From Clostridiales bacterium UBA6114 (GTDB lineage: Bacteria; Bacillota; Clostridia; Oscillospirales; Butyricicoccaceae): a stretch of 64,000 bases of DNA. Shown here piece by piece: positions 40,294-49,729 of this stretch. Under the pieces are notes generated by a model. That model was not told the DNA's origin. It saw nothing but the letters and a program-made list of their open reading frames with translations, and made no database searches. The stretch's first letter is position 1, and every line of letters begins with the position of its first letter. Location of the stretch: contig DIWE01000032.1 of assembly GCA_002423435.1 (NCBI GenBank), forward strand, positions 24,181 to 88,180. Reading direction: 5' to 3'. Both the position numbers and the translations under genes were made by a program.

Positions 40294-43200
40294 TCATTCT
40301 ATGGTCAGCACGCGGTACAGTATGGTGGCCATCTCCGCTCTTGTGATGCTGCTCGTCGGATGCAGGGCGCCGTTTGAGCCTTGGATCACGCCCGCCTTCA
40401 CAAGGGAGGCGACCGCCTCCTCCGCGTAACCGGAGACCATGCTGCGGTCGGAGTAGGAGTCGAGATCCCCGGCGTTTCCCGCTCCTAAGGATTTCCCGGC
40501 GGCTGTCAGCGCGCGTGAGAGGATCACCATGGCGTCCTGCCTTGAAATGGCGGCGCTCGGCCGGAAATTGCCGTTTGAGCCGGAGGCTATGCCGAGCGCC
40601 TTTGCCGAGGCGATCGCGTCGTGGTAATAGCTTTGCGGCGGGACGTCCGGGAAGCTGTCGGAGGTGTCCGCGCCGAAATTGAAGGCTCTGCAGACCATCA
40701 GGATAAAATCGCCGCGGGACACGCTCCTTTGCGGAGAGAATCTTCCGTCGCCCGTCCCGTTGACAACGCCCGCGCGGTACAGGTACAAAACGGCGTCGCC
40801 GGCCCACGAATAGGCGTCCTGCATGTCGCCAAAGGGCCGCGAATCCTGCACCGTGACGAGAAGCTCGCCCTTATAGGCCGTGCCCGACGAGGTATAGCCG
40901 GTATAGGCTATAGTTGCCGTCCCCGTGAAATCCGAGGCCGGGATAAAGGTGACGTCCGAGAGCATGGGGGAGCCGTTTCTGTAATATTTTGTGCCCGAGG
41001 AGACCCTTGTGCCGTACTCCGATGTCGATCTGTAGCCGTAGTACAGCCTGCCGACGGACGTTGACGGCGGGGTGAACGTGACATAGGAGAGCGTCGAGCC
41101 CGTATTTTTGAGAAATAACGAGTTGAAATCGTCCGCGTCCAGCGTCAAGGGAACGTCCCGGTCGGTAATCAGGCTGAGCGTTCCCGCGTTTTTCGAAGCC
41201 ACGTCGATTACGAGGGTACCGGCGAAGGAATCGCCGCCCTCGTCATATCCGGTGTAGCGGATGGTAACCGTGCCGGAATAGTCGGTCTTCGGTACAAAGC
41301 TTATGTTTGCAAGATAGGGGGAGGAGTCGGCATAGTATTTGGTGGACGACGACACCTTCGAGTCGTAATTTGACGAGGATGTATAGTCGTAATAAAGAGT
41401 CCCGTACGTCGACGAGGGGAGCGTAAAGCGGACATAGTAAAGCTCGGAATCCGTCTCATCTTCAAACGCCGCTATGAAGTCATCCTCGTCGAGCGTGACA
41501 TAGGTGTTCATATCGGTTTCGTAATTGACCGTGCCGCCGACCCCTGTGCCCACCGTGACGACGACAGTTCCCGAATAGGAATCGCCGTCGTAATCGTACG
41601 CGGTGTAATTGATGGTGGCCGTTCCGCTGAAATCCTCCGCGGGGACAAAGGTCACCCTGGACAGGCCGGGGGAGGAGCTGCGGTAGTACTTTGTGCTGGC
41701 GGAGACCTGTGAAGAGTAGTTCGACGCGGAGGTGTAGTTGTAATAAAGCTTCCCGTAGGACGAGCCGGGGATCTTGAATTTCACATAGTAGAGCGTTTCG
41801 TCCGTCTCGCTCGACAATGCCTCACTGAAATCGGAGGCGTCAAAGGTGACCTTTGTGTTCATATTCGTATCGTAGTTGACCGTTCCGACCTCGTCTCCGC
41901 CCACCGCGATCTTGATTTTGCCCGTGTAGCTCGCGCCGGAAGCGGCATAAGCGGTGTATGTAACGGTAAACGAGCCGGTATAGCCGGTGTTCGGCACAAA
42001 CGTGATGTTGTTCAGATAGGGCGACGCGTTGAAATAATATCTGGCGGTCTCGGAGACGGGCGAGCCGGTATTTGAGGAGGAAACATAGCCGTAATACAGC
42101 CTCCCGTAAGAGGATGACGGCAGGGTGAACATGACATAAGACAGCGGACTTGACGTATTTTTATAAAATTCGTCGAAAAAGTCGGTGGTCTTCAGCAAAA
42201 AGGGCTCATTTGCATCCGTTTTGTAGGTGAGCGACCCGGCGGTTACCTCGCCCACACTGATTTTCAGCTTTCCGGCGTAAGACGCGCCGGCCTTTGTAAA
42301 GCCGGTGTAGCTGATTGTCACCATTCCCGTATAGTCGGCGGCGGGAACATAGGTGAGAGAGGAGATGTCCGGCGTGGAGCCGTTATAGTAGCTTGTGCTC
42401 GCCGAAGCCTTTGTCCCTTTGCCCGTCTCGTCGGAGTAGTCGGAATACAGGGTCCCGCCGCCGCTTTTGGGCAGCGTGAACTTGACATACGACAACGCCG
42501 AACCGGTCACGGAAATGAACTCGTCGGCGAAATCATCTCCCGAGAGCGAAACAGCGCCGTTTTTGTTTATGGAGTAGGAGACGATGCCGCCCGGGCTGTC
42601 CTCGACGAAAATTTTCACCTTTCCCTTGTACGAGTCGCCGTCGGAGGTATAGCCGGTATAGGTGATGCTGACGGTGCCGGTGTAGTCCTCGCGGGGCACA
42701 AAGGTGACGTAGGACAGATATGGGGAGGAGTAGACATAGTATCTTTTGGAGGAGGAGACGGTGGAATCATAGCTCAGCGACGACGTATAGTCGTAATAGA
42801 GCCTGCCGTAGGTGGAGGAGGGAAGGGTGAACCTCACGTATGAAAGGTCCTCGCCCGAGGCGTCTAAAAACGCGCTGGCAAAGTCGGCCGCGTCGAACTG
42901 GACGGAGGAATTTTTATCGGCGCCGTAGCTTACCGTGCCGCCCGGAGTTTCCAGCACGGTAACGCTCAGATTTCCGGCGGTGCGGTCGCCTTCGGCCGTA
43001 TATGCGCTGTATGCGATGTCGACGACGCCGGTGAATCCGGCCGCGGGAACGAAGGACACCGAGGAGATGGAGGGGCTCGTGCCTTTATAATATTTTGTGG
43101 AGGAGGAAACCGACTTGCCCTTTCCGTCGGCTATGCTGTAGCTTTCGTAGAGCTTGCCGTAAGCGGCGTCGGGAAGGGTAAAGGTGACGTAGGAAAGCGT

Positions 43201-44730
43201 ATTGCCCGTCTCGTCGGAAAATTCCTCGGCAAAGTCCGACGGGTCCAGCGTGACGGGGATGTTTAAGTCGGTTTCGTAATAAATCGAGCCTGCGGAGACA
43301 AACCGGGCGGTGAATGAGGCCGGGTCCGCCCAGATCGCGGTTTTCACCGCAGCATCTGACGTCGCGGTCCAGGTAAAGGAGATTTCGCTGCCGCTGCCGG
43401 TGCTCTTTGTCGACAGGCGCAGGTTTTTAAGGCTGTCGTAAGGGACCACGGCTCCTGCGGACAGGGCCTTGTTCGCCGAGATGGCGGGGTATCCCGCGGT
43501 ATCGTTTTTCGAGAGCGCAGCGGTGAGATAGAGATATCCGTCGGACGCGTCCGGAATCGTGCTGATTTTGATATAGGTGATCGACGCCGCGGCCGGCGAA
43601 TAGGGAAAATGGGAAGCCGATATGGTCAGGGTACCCCCTCTCATGACGGACGAGGCGCGGTAGGAGGAAAGGGTCAGGCTTGCGGAGGAAACCGTAATGG
43701 TGCCCTCGCCGCTTCCGGAAAAACCGGCCTCGTTTTTAACGCGCCACTGAAAAGTGGCGGTTCCCGGGGATGTCCCGGTAAAGGAGAGGGTGTCGATCTG
43801 GGATGCGTCGAATGTTTTGGTGCCCGTAAAGGGTGCCGTACCCGCGTACCATGTGCCGTGCCCCGAGCTCGTCGGCTTGATTTCTATGGTGTTCAGCGCG
43901 CCGCCGTTTAAGTCGCAGTTATCCGTAAATGCGGAAAGGGAAAAGAAAAGCGTCGAGCCGGCGGATACGGATTCCGAGATTTCGCCGGTTACCGTCGGCG
44001 CGGACAGGGAGGACACCGTGATTGTCAAAACCGCCGTGCCGACCGGAGTCGATGTGTCCTGCCCCGCATAGGCCGTAACGTCGTAGGAGGCCGTGCCGCC
44101 GCTTGCCGCCGCGAACTTAAGCTCGGACAACTGTGAAACGCTTAACAGGGTGCCGAACTCGTAATCGCTGCCCGAGAGCTGAAGCTTGCCGACCGTGAGA
44201 TTGCTGCCGGAAACCGAAATAAAGCCTAAGGAGGCCCCGTCGTTTTGTGAATATTTTGCCGTAAAATCGGAGGCGGAGAAGGAAACGGTTCCGGGGCTGA
44301 AGCCGGTTTTCCGGATGATCCCCGAAAATTCGGCCGGTACCGCGTCCGCCCGCACGACGCGCACATGGTAGACGGTGCTGTCCTTCTCGGCGTCCGGCCC
44401 GTCTCCCGCGCGATTGAAGGTCACGGTCACGTCGACGGGGTACTGGCCGATAACGGCCTCGGAGGCAGGTGACGCGACGACCGACTGATAGAGATCTCTG
44501 TTGTAGTCGATTTTAAGTCCGTTCGACAGGTCGACACGTTCTCCCTGGTAACTGTACGGCACGGTAAGCGCCACGTCCCGGCCGGCGCCGGAAAGCGTCG
44601 CCGTGTCGGTATCCCTGTGGCCGATGGACGTAAGCACCGTCTCGGTGGTTTCGGCCTGTGCCTCCGGAATTTGGCAAAGAAAAATCGCTGCCGTAAGCAA
44701 TAAAGAAAACCCGCGTCTGAATAAATTCAA
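40294..44730 (-). CDS. Giant SLH surface protein with seven beta-rich repeats
   Basis: About 1478 residues from TTG 44730 (AAAGGA 8 bases upstream); this start gives the signal peptide LFRRGFSLLLTAAIFLCQIP, which the upstream ORF extension would mask. After divergent beta domains (residues about 25-480), seven repeats of about 115 residues follow (consensus DLSYVxFTLPSSTYGRLYY, then YTSS-x-Y-x-S-x-VSSSTKYY and TFVPAEDYTGTVTISYTGY). The C-terminus has three SLH domains (YSWAGDAVLYLYRAGVVNGT, ISRQDAMVILSRAL, ITRAEMATILYRVL). Secreted and wall-bound through the C-terminus. Likely a stalk-like or S-layer-associated fibre; ligand unknown. Confidence 0.85.
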   Translation of the reverse strand: MNLFRRGFSLLLTAAIFLCQIPEAQAETTETVLTSIGHRDTDTATLSGAGRDVALTVPYSYQGERVDLSNGLKIDYNRDLYQSVVASPASEAVIGQYPVDVTVTFNRAGDGPDAEKDSTVYHVRVVRADAVPAEFSGIIRKTGFSPGTVSFSASDFTAKYSQNDGASLGFISVSGSNLTVGKLQLSGSDYEFGTLLSVSQLSELKFAAASGGTASYDVTAYAGQDTSTPVGTAVLTITVSSLSAPTVTGEISESVSAGSTLFFSLSAFTDNCDLNGGALNTIEIKPTSSGHGTWYAGTAPFTGTKTFDASQIDTLSFTGTSPGTATFQWRVKNEAGFSGSGEGTITVSSASLTLSSYRASSVMRGGTLTISASHFPYSPAAASITYIKISTIPDASDGYLYLTAALSKNDTAGYPAISANKALSAGAVVPYDSLKNLRLSTKSTGSGSEISFTWTATSDAAVKTAIWADPASFTARFVSAGSIYYETDLNIPVTLDPSDFAEEFSDETGNTLSYVTFTLPDAAYGKLYESYSIADGKGKSVSSSTKYYKGTSPSISSVSFVPAAGFTGVVDIAYSAYTAEGDRTAGNLSVTVLETPGGTVSYGADKNSSVQFDAADFASAFLDASGEDLSYVRFTLPSSTYGRLYYDYTSSLSYDSTVSSSKRYYVYSSPYLSYVTFVPREDYTGTVSITYTGYTSDGDSYKGKVKIFVEDSPGGIVSYSINKNGAVSLSGDDFADEFISVTGSALSYVKFTLPKSGGGTLYSDYSDETGKGTKASASTSYYNGSTPDISSLTYVPAADYTGMVTISYTGFTKAGASYAGKLKISVGEVTAGSLTYKTDANEPFLLKTTDFFDEFYKNTSSPLSYVMFTLPSSSYGRLYYGYVSSSNTGSPVSETARYYFNASPYLNNITFVPNTGYTGSFTVTYTAYAASGASYTGKIKIAVGGDEVGTVNYDTNMNTKVTFDASDFSEALSSETDETLYYVKFKIPGSSYGKLYYNYTSASNYSSQVSASTKYYRSSSPGLSRVTFVPAEDFSGTATINYTAYDYDGDSYSGTVVVTVGTGVGGTVNYETDMNTYVTLDEDDFIAAFEDETDSELYYVRFTLPSSTYGTLYYDYTSSSNYDSKVSSSTKYYADSSPYLANISFVPKTDYSGTVTIRYTGYDEGGDSFAGTLVIDVASKNAGTLSLITDRDVPLTLDADDFNSLFLKNTGSTLSYVTFTPPSTSVGRLYYGYRSTSEYGTRVSSGTKYYRNGSPMLSDVTFIPASDFTGTATIAYTGYTSSGTAYKGELLVTVQDSRPFGDMQDAYSWAGDAVLYLYRAGVVNGTGDGRFSPQRSVSRGDFILMVCRAFNFGADTSDSFPDVPPQSYYHDAIASAKALGIASGSNGNFRPSAAISRQDAMVILSRALTAAGKSLGAGNAGDLDSYSDRSMVSGYAEEAVASLVKAGVIQGSNGALHPTSSITRAEMATILYRVLTIE
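40850..43300 (-). repeat. Seven tandem repeats within the SLH protein gene
   Basis: Codes for about seven copies of a 115-residue unit; each has Asp/Asn-rich start (TDMNTYVTLDEDDF), LSYV/LYYV-xFTLP, a Tyr-Gly-x-Leu-Tyr-Tyr step, SSTKYY and a closing TGxVxIxYTxY. The units differ clearly in protein sequence, so they are old duplications. Limits approximate. Confidence 0.75.
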
Positions 44731-45022
44731 TTTAGTATCCTTTCCCGCATATGGCCTCACAACGCCGGCTGCAGCCGGGGACAGGCCCTCGTTCGCGTCC
44801 GTTTTTTGCAGCATATCGTAACAACATATAAAGCCGCCTTCACCGGTTTCCATGTACCGGATGCCGGCTCGCGACAAAATTCTCCCTATTAAATCATTTC
44901 GTCAAAAAATTCCGTTTCTTTATCATTTTCGAACGTTCCATTTTTTAAACTTTGCAAATATCATATTACATGCATTCCCGGGCAAAATAAAGTAGAATTC
45001 ATATAGAAGGAAGTGATATCAA

Positions 45023-45199
45023 ATGATGCGTGAAGCTCCCAAAATGCAGGTGAAGTGCGGCGTCGAAAACTGCCGCTACAATAAATCGAAAATGTGCCAT
45101 GCGGATGAGCTCGAGGTCAATACAATGGGCGACGGAAAAGCGGAGACGAGCGACGGCACATGCTGCAGCACCTTTGCAAACCATCAGACCACGTGGTAA
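45023..45199 (+). CDS. DUF1540 small cysteine-rich protein
   Basis: 58 residues from ATG 45023 (AGGAAGTG at 45009-45016). The core VKCGVENCRYNKSKMCHAD and TSDGTCCSTF carries five or six cysteines in the DUF1540 pattern, thought to bind a metal ion. Family members are common in Clostridia, function unknown, some linked to sporulation. It is divergent from the SLH gene and upstream of galE. A GC-rich hairpin follows. Confidence 0.8.
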   Translation: MMREAPKMQVKCGVENCRYNKSKMCHADELEVNTMGDGKAETSDGTCCSTFANHQTTW

Positions 45200-45246
45200 A
45201 ACCCCATCTTCCGTTTTAAGCGGATCTAAGATTTGGAATCGTCCCG

Positions 45247-45274
45247 GCCGGCAACCGCACGGATGGTTGCCGGC
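45247..45274. terminator. Hairpin after the DUF1540 gene
   Basis: GCCGGCAACC (45247-45256) and GGTTGCCGGC (45265-45274), perfect 10-bp stem with loop GCACGGAT. No clean T-run, but TAATTAATAT follows. Confidence 0.6.
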
Positions 45275-45310
45275 TAATTAATATCGGGGGAACTATAAGC
45301 TTATTTTTTG

Positions 45311-45339
45311 TTGATAAAGCGGGAAAAATAGGGTATACT
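45311..45339 (+). promoter_or_regulatory. Promoter of galE
   Basis: TTGATA (45311-45316), 17-base spacer, TATACT (45334-45339). Predicted start near 45346; leader of about 130 bases. Confidence 0.7.
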
Positions 45340-45477
45340 TTAGCTGTATTTCGACATCCGGGCACTATAGAAATTTCGGTGAACAGCCCGGCCGATAAAC
45401 GATTTTGCGAAAGACCCGCGGCGTGCCTTTGTGTGGACATGCCCCGGAGGAAAATGATAAAAGGAGGCGCCCATCCT

Positions 45478-46473
45478 GTGAATATCCTGGTCGCCGGTGG
45501 TGCCGGGTACATAGGCTCGCATACCTGTGTTTCGCTGATTCAGGCGGGACATACGGTCATTGTGGCGGACAATCTCATAAACAGCAGTGCAAAGACCGTT
45601 GAACGGGTAAAGAAAATAACGGGCAGGGAAGTGGAGTTTTGCCGGATCGATGTGACGGATGAAGCGTCGGTCGACCGGGTCTTCTCCGGGCAGCCTATCG
45701 ACGGAGTCATCCACTTCGCAGGCTTTAAGGCGGTGGGGGAATCGGTCGAAAAGCCGCTTAAGTATTATTACAACAACATCGTAAGCACCATGGTTCTCGC
45801 CCGTGCATGCGTAAAACACGGGGTCGGCCGGTTTGTGTTCAGTTCCTCGGCGACGGTTTACGGAGAAAACGAGGTCCCCTTTGTCGAAAGCATGAAGCTG
45901 CGGCCGGCCACAAATCCGTATGCTCAAACGAAGGTCATGAGCGAGCAGATTCTCTCCGATCTCGCAAAGGCAAACCCGGGTCTGTCCGTGTCCCTGCTTC
46001 GCTACTTCAATCCGATCGGCGCCCATGAGAGCGGCCTGATCGGCGACGCGCCGGCCGGAATCCCGAACAACCTGATGCCGTATATCACACAGGTAGCAAA
46101 GGGAAAGCTCGATGTCCTGCGCGTTTTCGGGAGCGACTACCGGACGGTGGACGGAACGGGCGTCCGGGACTATATCCACGTATGCGATCTGGCCGAAGGG
46201 CATGTGTTCGCGCTGGAAAAGCTGAAGCCGGGCGTGCACATCTATAATCTGGGCACTGGCAGGGGAGTAAGCGTGCTCGAGCTGATTGGCGCGTTTGAGG
46301 AGGCCAACGGGATAAAGGTCCCTTATGAAATAACGGCCCGGCGGCCCGGCGATATCGACGAATGTTACGCGGACGCCTCAAAAGCCTTTCGGGAACTCGG
46401 CTGGTCCGCAAAGCGAAGCCTTACGGACATGTGCCGGGACGCGTGGCGGTTTGAAAAAAATTATGAGGGATAA
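45478..46473 (+). CDS. galE: UDP-glucose 4-epimerase
   Basis: Interconverts UDP-glucose and UDP-galactose. GTG 45478 is chosen: AAGGAGG lies 10-11 bases before it and the Rossmann motif follows at once (NILVAGGAGYIGSHT). Catalytic elements: FSSSATVYGENE (Ser), NPYAQTKVMSEQIL (Tyr-x3-Lys), LRYFNPIGAHESG, and GDGTGVRDYIHV-like segment VDGTGVRDYIHVCDL. 331 residues, full length. The upstream ORF part lacks similarity. Supplies precursor for envelope glycans together with neighbouring man genes. Confidence 0.95.
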   Translation: MNILVAGGAGYIGSHTCVSLIQAGHTVIVADNLINSSAKTVERVKKITGREVEFCRIDVTDEASVDRVFSGQPIDGVIHFAGFKAVGESVEKPLKYYYNNIVSTMVLARACVKHGVGRFVFSSSATVYGENEVPFVESMKLRPATNPYAQTKVMSEQILSDLAKANPGLSVSLLRYFNPIGAHESGLIGDAPAGIPNNLMPYITQVAKGKLDVLRVFGSDYRTVDGTGVRDYIHVCDLAEGHVFALEKLKPGVHIYNLGTGRGVSVLELIGAFEEANGIKVPYEITARRPGDIDECYADASKAFRELGWSAKRSLTDMCRDAWRFEKNYEG

Positions 46474-46498
46474 GAATCGGCTTATCCCTTCATTTTTT
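46467..46498 (+). terminator. Intrinsic terminator overlapping the galE stop
   Basis: GGGATAAG (46467-46474) and CTTATCCC (46481-46488), loop AATCGG, followed by TTCATTTTTT. The left arm includes the stop codon of galE. Confidence 0.8.
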
Positions 46499-46563
46499 GA
46501 GGGAATGCAGTATCGTAACGATTAGTTTTCTGATTTCAGACATCGAGGGGGACTGAAAAAACG

Positions 46564-49386
46564 ATGGCAGCCAAAAAAAGCGGTGCGAGACAAAAAAAGA
46601 ATCCGGTTCAGCCGCATCGCAGTTCGGATCACATCAAAATAGGCGCCTCTGCGGCAATTGCCTTTCTTGTCACAATGCTGTTGGCCGGAGACATTATAAA
46701 GCAGACCGCGCTTTTCATGCTTTTATTAACGGTTACAGTGGTATTGTTCGCGGACGCAAAGAAAGTCGGCGAAAACAGACTGTGCGCGCCTTTATACGCA
46801 ATGGCGGCTTATGTGCTGATTAATGGAATTTCAACTTTTTATGCCCTGTCCGGGAAATTCGCAATCAACGAATTCGGCAAGATCTTGGTCTCGTTTGCAG
46901 TGTACATATTGATCGTTTTTATAAACGACGGGTCGTTTGCCGCGGTGAGGAACACTCTGACCGTATTTGCAGCTTCAACCGCCGCAGTTTCCTTTTTCAG
47001 CATCGAAGCGGCGTCGACCGCGGTCCTTTACCGCGTTCTTTGCGTTATATTGAGGCCGATATCGGATGTTTTTTCCTTTTACGGAGCGTTTGAGGAGGGC
47101 ACCCGCATTTCGTCGGTGCTGGGCAACCCGAACGTGTTTGCGAGCGTGGTCGCGCTCGGAACGCTGTTTTCACTTTATCTTGTCGGCAGTTCAAAGGGCA
47201 AAAAACAGCAGCTTTTGAGTTGTATTCTGCTCTCCGTAAACGCGTTGGGGCTTCTTTTGTCCTTTTCCATGGGTGCGACGGCAATCTTCCTTTTATCCGC
47301 CGTCGTCTATCTTTTATTATCCGATGCCGGAAAACGCGGGCAAAACCTCGTGCTGATGGTTGAAACCGCCGTGCTCACCCTGATCATGACGGGCGTGTCG
47401 TATGTCGGGCTCGGGCGCGCGGGGCAAGCGATATCGGTTTTGCCGGTGCTCGCGGTCTTGTCGGAGGGCGTCCTTTTGTACCTCGTCCACTCCCATGCCG
47501 GCATCAAAGTGTCGGAAAGGCTTGCAAAAAGCGGCAAAAAGGTTTTGCTCACATGCGGAGGGGTATTGCTCTTTTTTGCCATTTATGCGGTGGCGGCGCT
47601 GAATCTGACCTCCCCTTATGACTTTTCGGAGGGGGAGGCCCTTCGAAGAGGGGCGTATCCGGCCGCGGGCGAGTATCAGCTGGATGTCGGCGCAAGCGGC
47701 GATGTAAGCGTCACGATAGAGTCGCAGGACCAAAAGCAGGTCATGATGCATACGTCCACCGTCCTTTATTCGGGGCCGGCGCAGGGTGCCGCTTTCACCG
47801 TCCCCGAAGGCAGCAGGGTGGTCTATTTCAATTTCACCGCCGGCGCCGGCACGAGCCTTTCCGAAGCCTCCTACGGCGCGTCCGGCGGGATGGTCGGACG
47901 AATCAAGTTAAATTATACGCTTTTGCCCGGGTTTATCGCAAATCGTCTGCAGGGCTTAAATGCAAACCAGAACGCGATCCAGCGCACCGTGTTCTTTGAC
48001 GACGGGTTAAAGCTGTTTTATCGGTCTTCGCTTTTCGGCCTCGGCCTCGGCAGCTTCGAAGATGCGATCAAGGGCGTGCAGAGCTTCTATTATGAGACGA
48101 AGTATGCCCATAACCACTATATCCAGATGCTTGTCGACTGCGGGTTGGTCGGGCTCGGCCTTTTCCTGTTTTTGATCCTGTCCTCGGCGTTTCTCCTGAT
48201 CAAGGGCAGGAAAAGACGCTCCTACGACGATATTTTCCCCGCGCTCTTTGCGGCGCTGGTGATGCTCTCGGGGCACTGTGCGGTTGAGGTCAGCATGTCG
48301 GCGGCGCCTTACCTTCCGTTTGCCTTCGCCCTGTTCGCACTGATCGTCGTTTGTTTTGGCGACGGTTCCGCGGCCGTGATCAAAAATAAGAAGCGCGCGT
48401 TTGCCGGGCTGAGAATCGGCACGATCGTTTTTTCCTCTGTTTTTATTTTGCTGCTCACCGGAAACCTGATCGCGCAGAATATGCTCAAAACCGTCACCGC
48501 CGAGAATCTTTATCAGCGGATGGATGCCGCGGTGAAGCTTGATATTTACGAGAAAAACGACTACCTGATCACCTATGTGATGAATTCGGTAAACAGCCGG
48601 GATCAGGAGGTGCAGAGCAGGGCCGACGAATATGCGGAAATTTTGTCCACGCAGCACTCGAATGTCATCCAGAAAGCGCTGACCAGCTATTATTTCGCAA
48701 AGGATAATTCCGACAAGGCATTTGAAATGGCGAGGTCGGCGGCCGTGTACACGGCGTCGGACCCCGACACATGGACCGCGCTGTTCGACAGCTTCGAAGC
48801 CAACTTTGACCCCACGGGCACCGACAATTTTACGGTTGTAAACCGGGTGCAGGACCAGAAGGATTATTATGTGCAGCATATTCTGGAGCTTTACGATATG
48901 CTTTTGCAGCATAACAAAGAAAGCATGGAGAAAATCAGGCTTACGACGAAAAACATGATTTTTCTTGGAAAAGTGCTGGAGATCAGGGATATGGACAGTG
49001 ACAAACAATCCGCTGAAATATTAAACGTGCTGTCCAATAAGCTGTTTGACAGCGACTACGCCCTTGATTTGGACGAAAACGGTGTTCCCGATCTGATCGC
49101 CGGCGATATTAAAAGCGAAAACGGCCGGCTTACGCTGAACGGCACCGCAGAGCTTTCGGTAAAGCCGAAGCTGTTCGGCGCTTATAAACTGATAATCCGC
49201 AGCGACCGGCAGCCGGACGTGTCGACCGATTTTGCACAGCCGGATGTCCGGCCGGGTGCGGAAGCCGGGGAGACCGTCGCAACCTTTGAGCTGGTCCGAA
49301 ACGGCGACGGGAGCGACAATACAGTCCGTCTCTCGGGGGAGAATATTACAATCAGCAGCATCGAGCTTTTAAGGGAAGCCTTGTAA
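46564..49386 (+). CDS. O-antigen ligase/polymerase-like membrane protein with long C-terminal region
   Basis: 940 residues. The first about 620 contain 11-13 membrane segments (KIGASAAIAFLVTMLLAGDI, TALFMLLLTVTVVLFA and others) and one large outer loop of about 130 residues (365-510); the Wzy/WaaL-type motif YAHNHYIQMLVDCGLVGLG with a His pair is in the second half. The C-terminal 300 residues are soluble, start with a TPR-like helical part (NSVNSRDQEVQSRADEYAEI) and end with a beta-rich domain. Probably polymerises or ligates lipid-linked sugars to a wall acceptor. Follows galE with its own spacing; the polymer is unknown. Confidence 0.8.
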   Translation: MAAKKSGARQKKNPVQPHRSSDHIKIGASAAIAFLVTMLLAGDIIKQTALFMLLLTVTVVLFADAKKVGENRLCAPLYAMAAYVLINGISTFYALSGKFAINEFGKILVSFAVYILIVFINDGSFAAVRNTLTVFAASTAAVSFFSIEAASTAVLYRVLCVILRPISDVFSFYGAFEEGTRISSVLGNPNVFASVVALGTLFSLYLVGSSKGKKQQLLSCILLSVNALGLLLSFSMGATAIFLLSAVVYLLLSDAGKRGQNLVLMVETAVLTLIMTGVSYVGLGRAGQAISVLPVLAVLSEGVLLYLVHSHAGIKVSERLAKSGKKVLLTCGGVLLFFAIYAVAALNLTSPYDFSEGEALRRGAYPAAGEYQLDVGASGDVSVTIESQDQKQVMMHTSTVLYSGPAQGAAFTVPEGSRVVYFNFTAGAGTSLSEASYGASGGMVGRIKLNYTLLPGFIANRLQGLNANQNAIQRTVFFDDGLKLFYRSSLFGLGLGSFEDAIKGVQSFYYETKYAHNHYIQMLVDCGLVGLGLFLFLILSSAFLLIKGRKRRSYDDIFPALFAALVMLSGHCAVEVSMSAAPYLPFAFALFALIVVCFGDGSAAVIKNKKRAFAGLRIGTIVFSSVFILLLTGNLIAQNMLKTVTAENLYQRMDAAVKLDIYEKNDYLITYVMNSVNSRDQEVQSRADEYAEILSTQHSNVIQKALTSYYFAKDNSDKAFEMARSAAVYTASDPDTWTALFDSFEANFDPTGTDNFTVVNRVQDQKDYYVQHILELYDMLLQHNKESMEKIRLTTKNMIFLGKVLEIRDMDSDKQSAEILNVLSNKLFDSDYALDLDENGVPDLIAGDIKSENGRLTLNGTAELSVKPKLFGAYKLIIRSDRQPDVSTDFAQPDVRPGAEAGETVATFELVRNGDGSDNTVRLSGENITISSIELLREAL

Positions 49387-49423
49387 AAGGTTTGGATCGA
49401 CTAAGTGAATTACATGCAAAACA

Positions 49424-49692
49424 GGCGGCCATATCATGATCATGGCCGCCTTAAGGCTGTCGACAAACTCGACAGCCTTTCGAGGGGGAATCCAACTCCC
49501 CTCGAGGAGCACCCCAAGCGATTATAATCGCTTGGGGACCCCGCCTCCCCCAGGGGCGGACAAAACCGTAGGTTTTGTCCAGAGTGTCCTCCGGCGGCGC
49601 ATGGCCGCCTTCGGACTTATCCCAAGTTAAGGGGCTCTTAACAATCCCCAGATATACTTTTTCGACACTCTGGGGCGGCCATATCATGGCCG
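49424..49692. repeat. Array of eight to nine perfect or near-perfect hairpins
   Basis: In order: GGCGGCCAT/ATGGCCGCC (49424-49450), AAGGCTGTCGA/TCGACAGCCTT (49453-49479), TCGAGGGG/CCCCTCGA (49480-49505), a 26-base perfect palindrome (49512-49537), CCGCC/GGCGG (49541-49559), GGACAAAACC/GGTTTTGTCC (49558-49580), GGCGGC/GCCGCC (49593-49609), GTTAAG/CTTAAC (49626-49642) and CGGCCAT/ATGGCCG (49676-49692). An outer stem CCAGAGTGTC/GACACTCTGG (49579-49588 and 49664-49673) encloses two of them. GGCGGCCATATCATG starts the first unit and the last one. No ORF. Between the Wzy-like gene and a YbaK gene. Confidence 0.75.
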
Positions 49693-49729
49693 AAAAAAAT
49701 TTGCGCAAAAGCGTAAAAAAGGTGAAGAA

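Noticed and set aside
40850..43300. CRISPR array or DNA tandem repeats
   Set aside because: The repeats are protein-level, diverged and about 345 bases long, without short constant repeats and unique spacers. No CRISPR or cas gene was seen in the window.
48007..49008. 333-codon minus-strand ORF opposite the Wzy-like gene
   Set aside because: Antisense shadow of a membrane protein gene; Arg/His-rich, no start signal.
49424..49692. tRNA or rRNA gene in the hairpin array
   Set aside because: No T-loop consensus GGTTCRA, no anticodon arm or CCA context; the stems are simple sequential palindromes. No tRNA or rRNA gene was recognised anywhere in the window.
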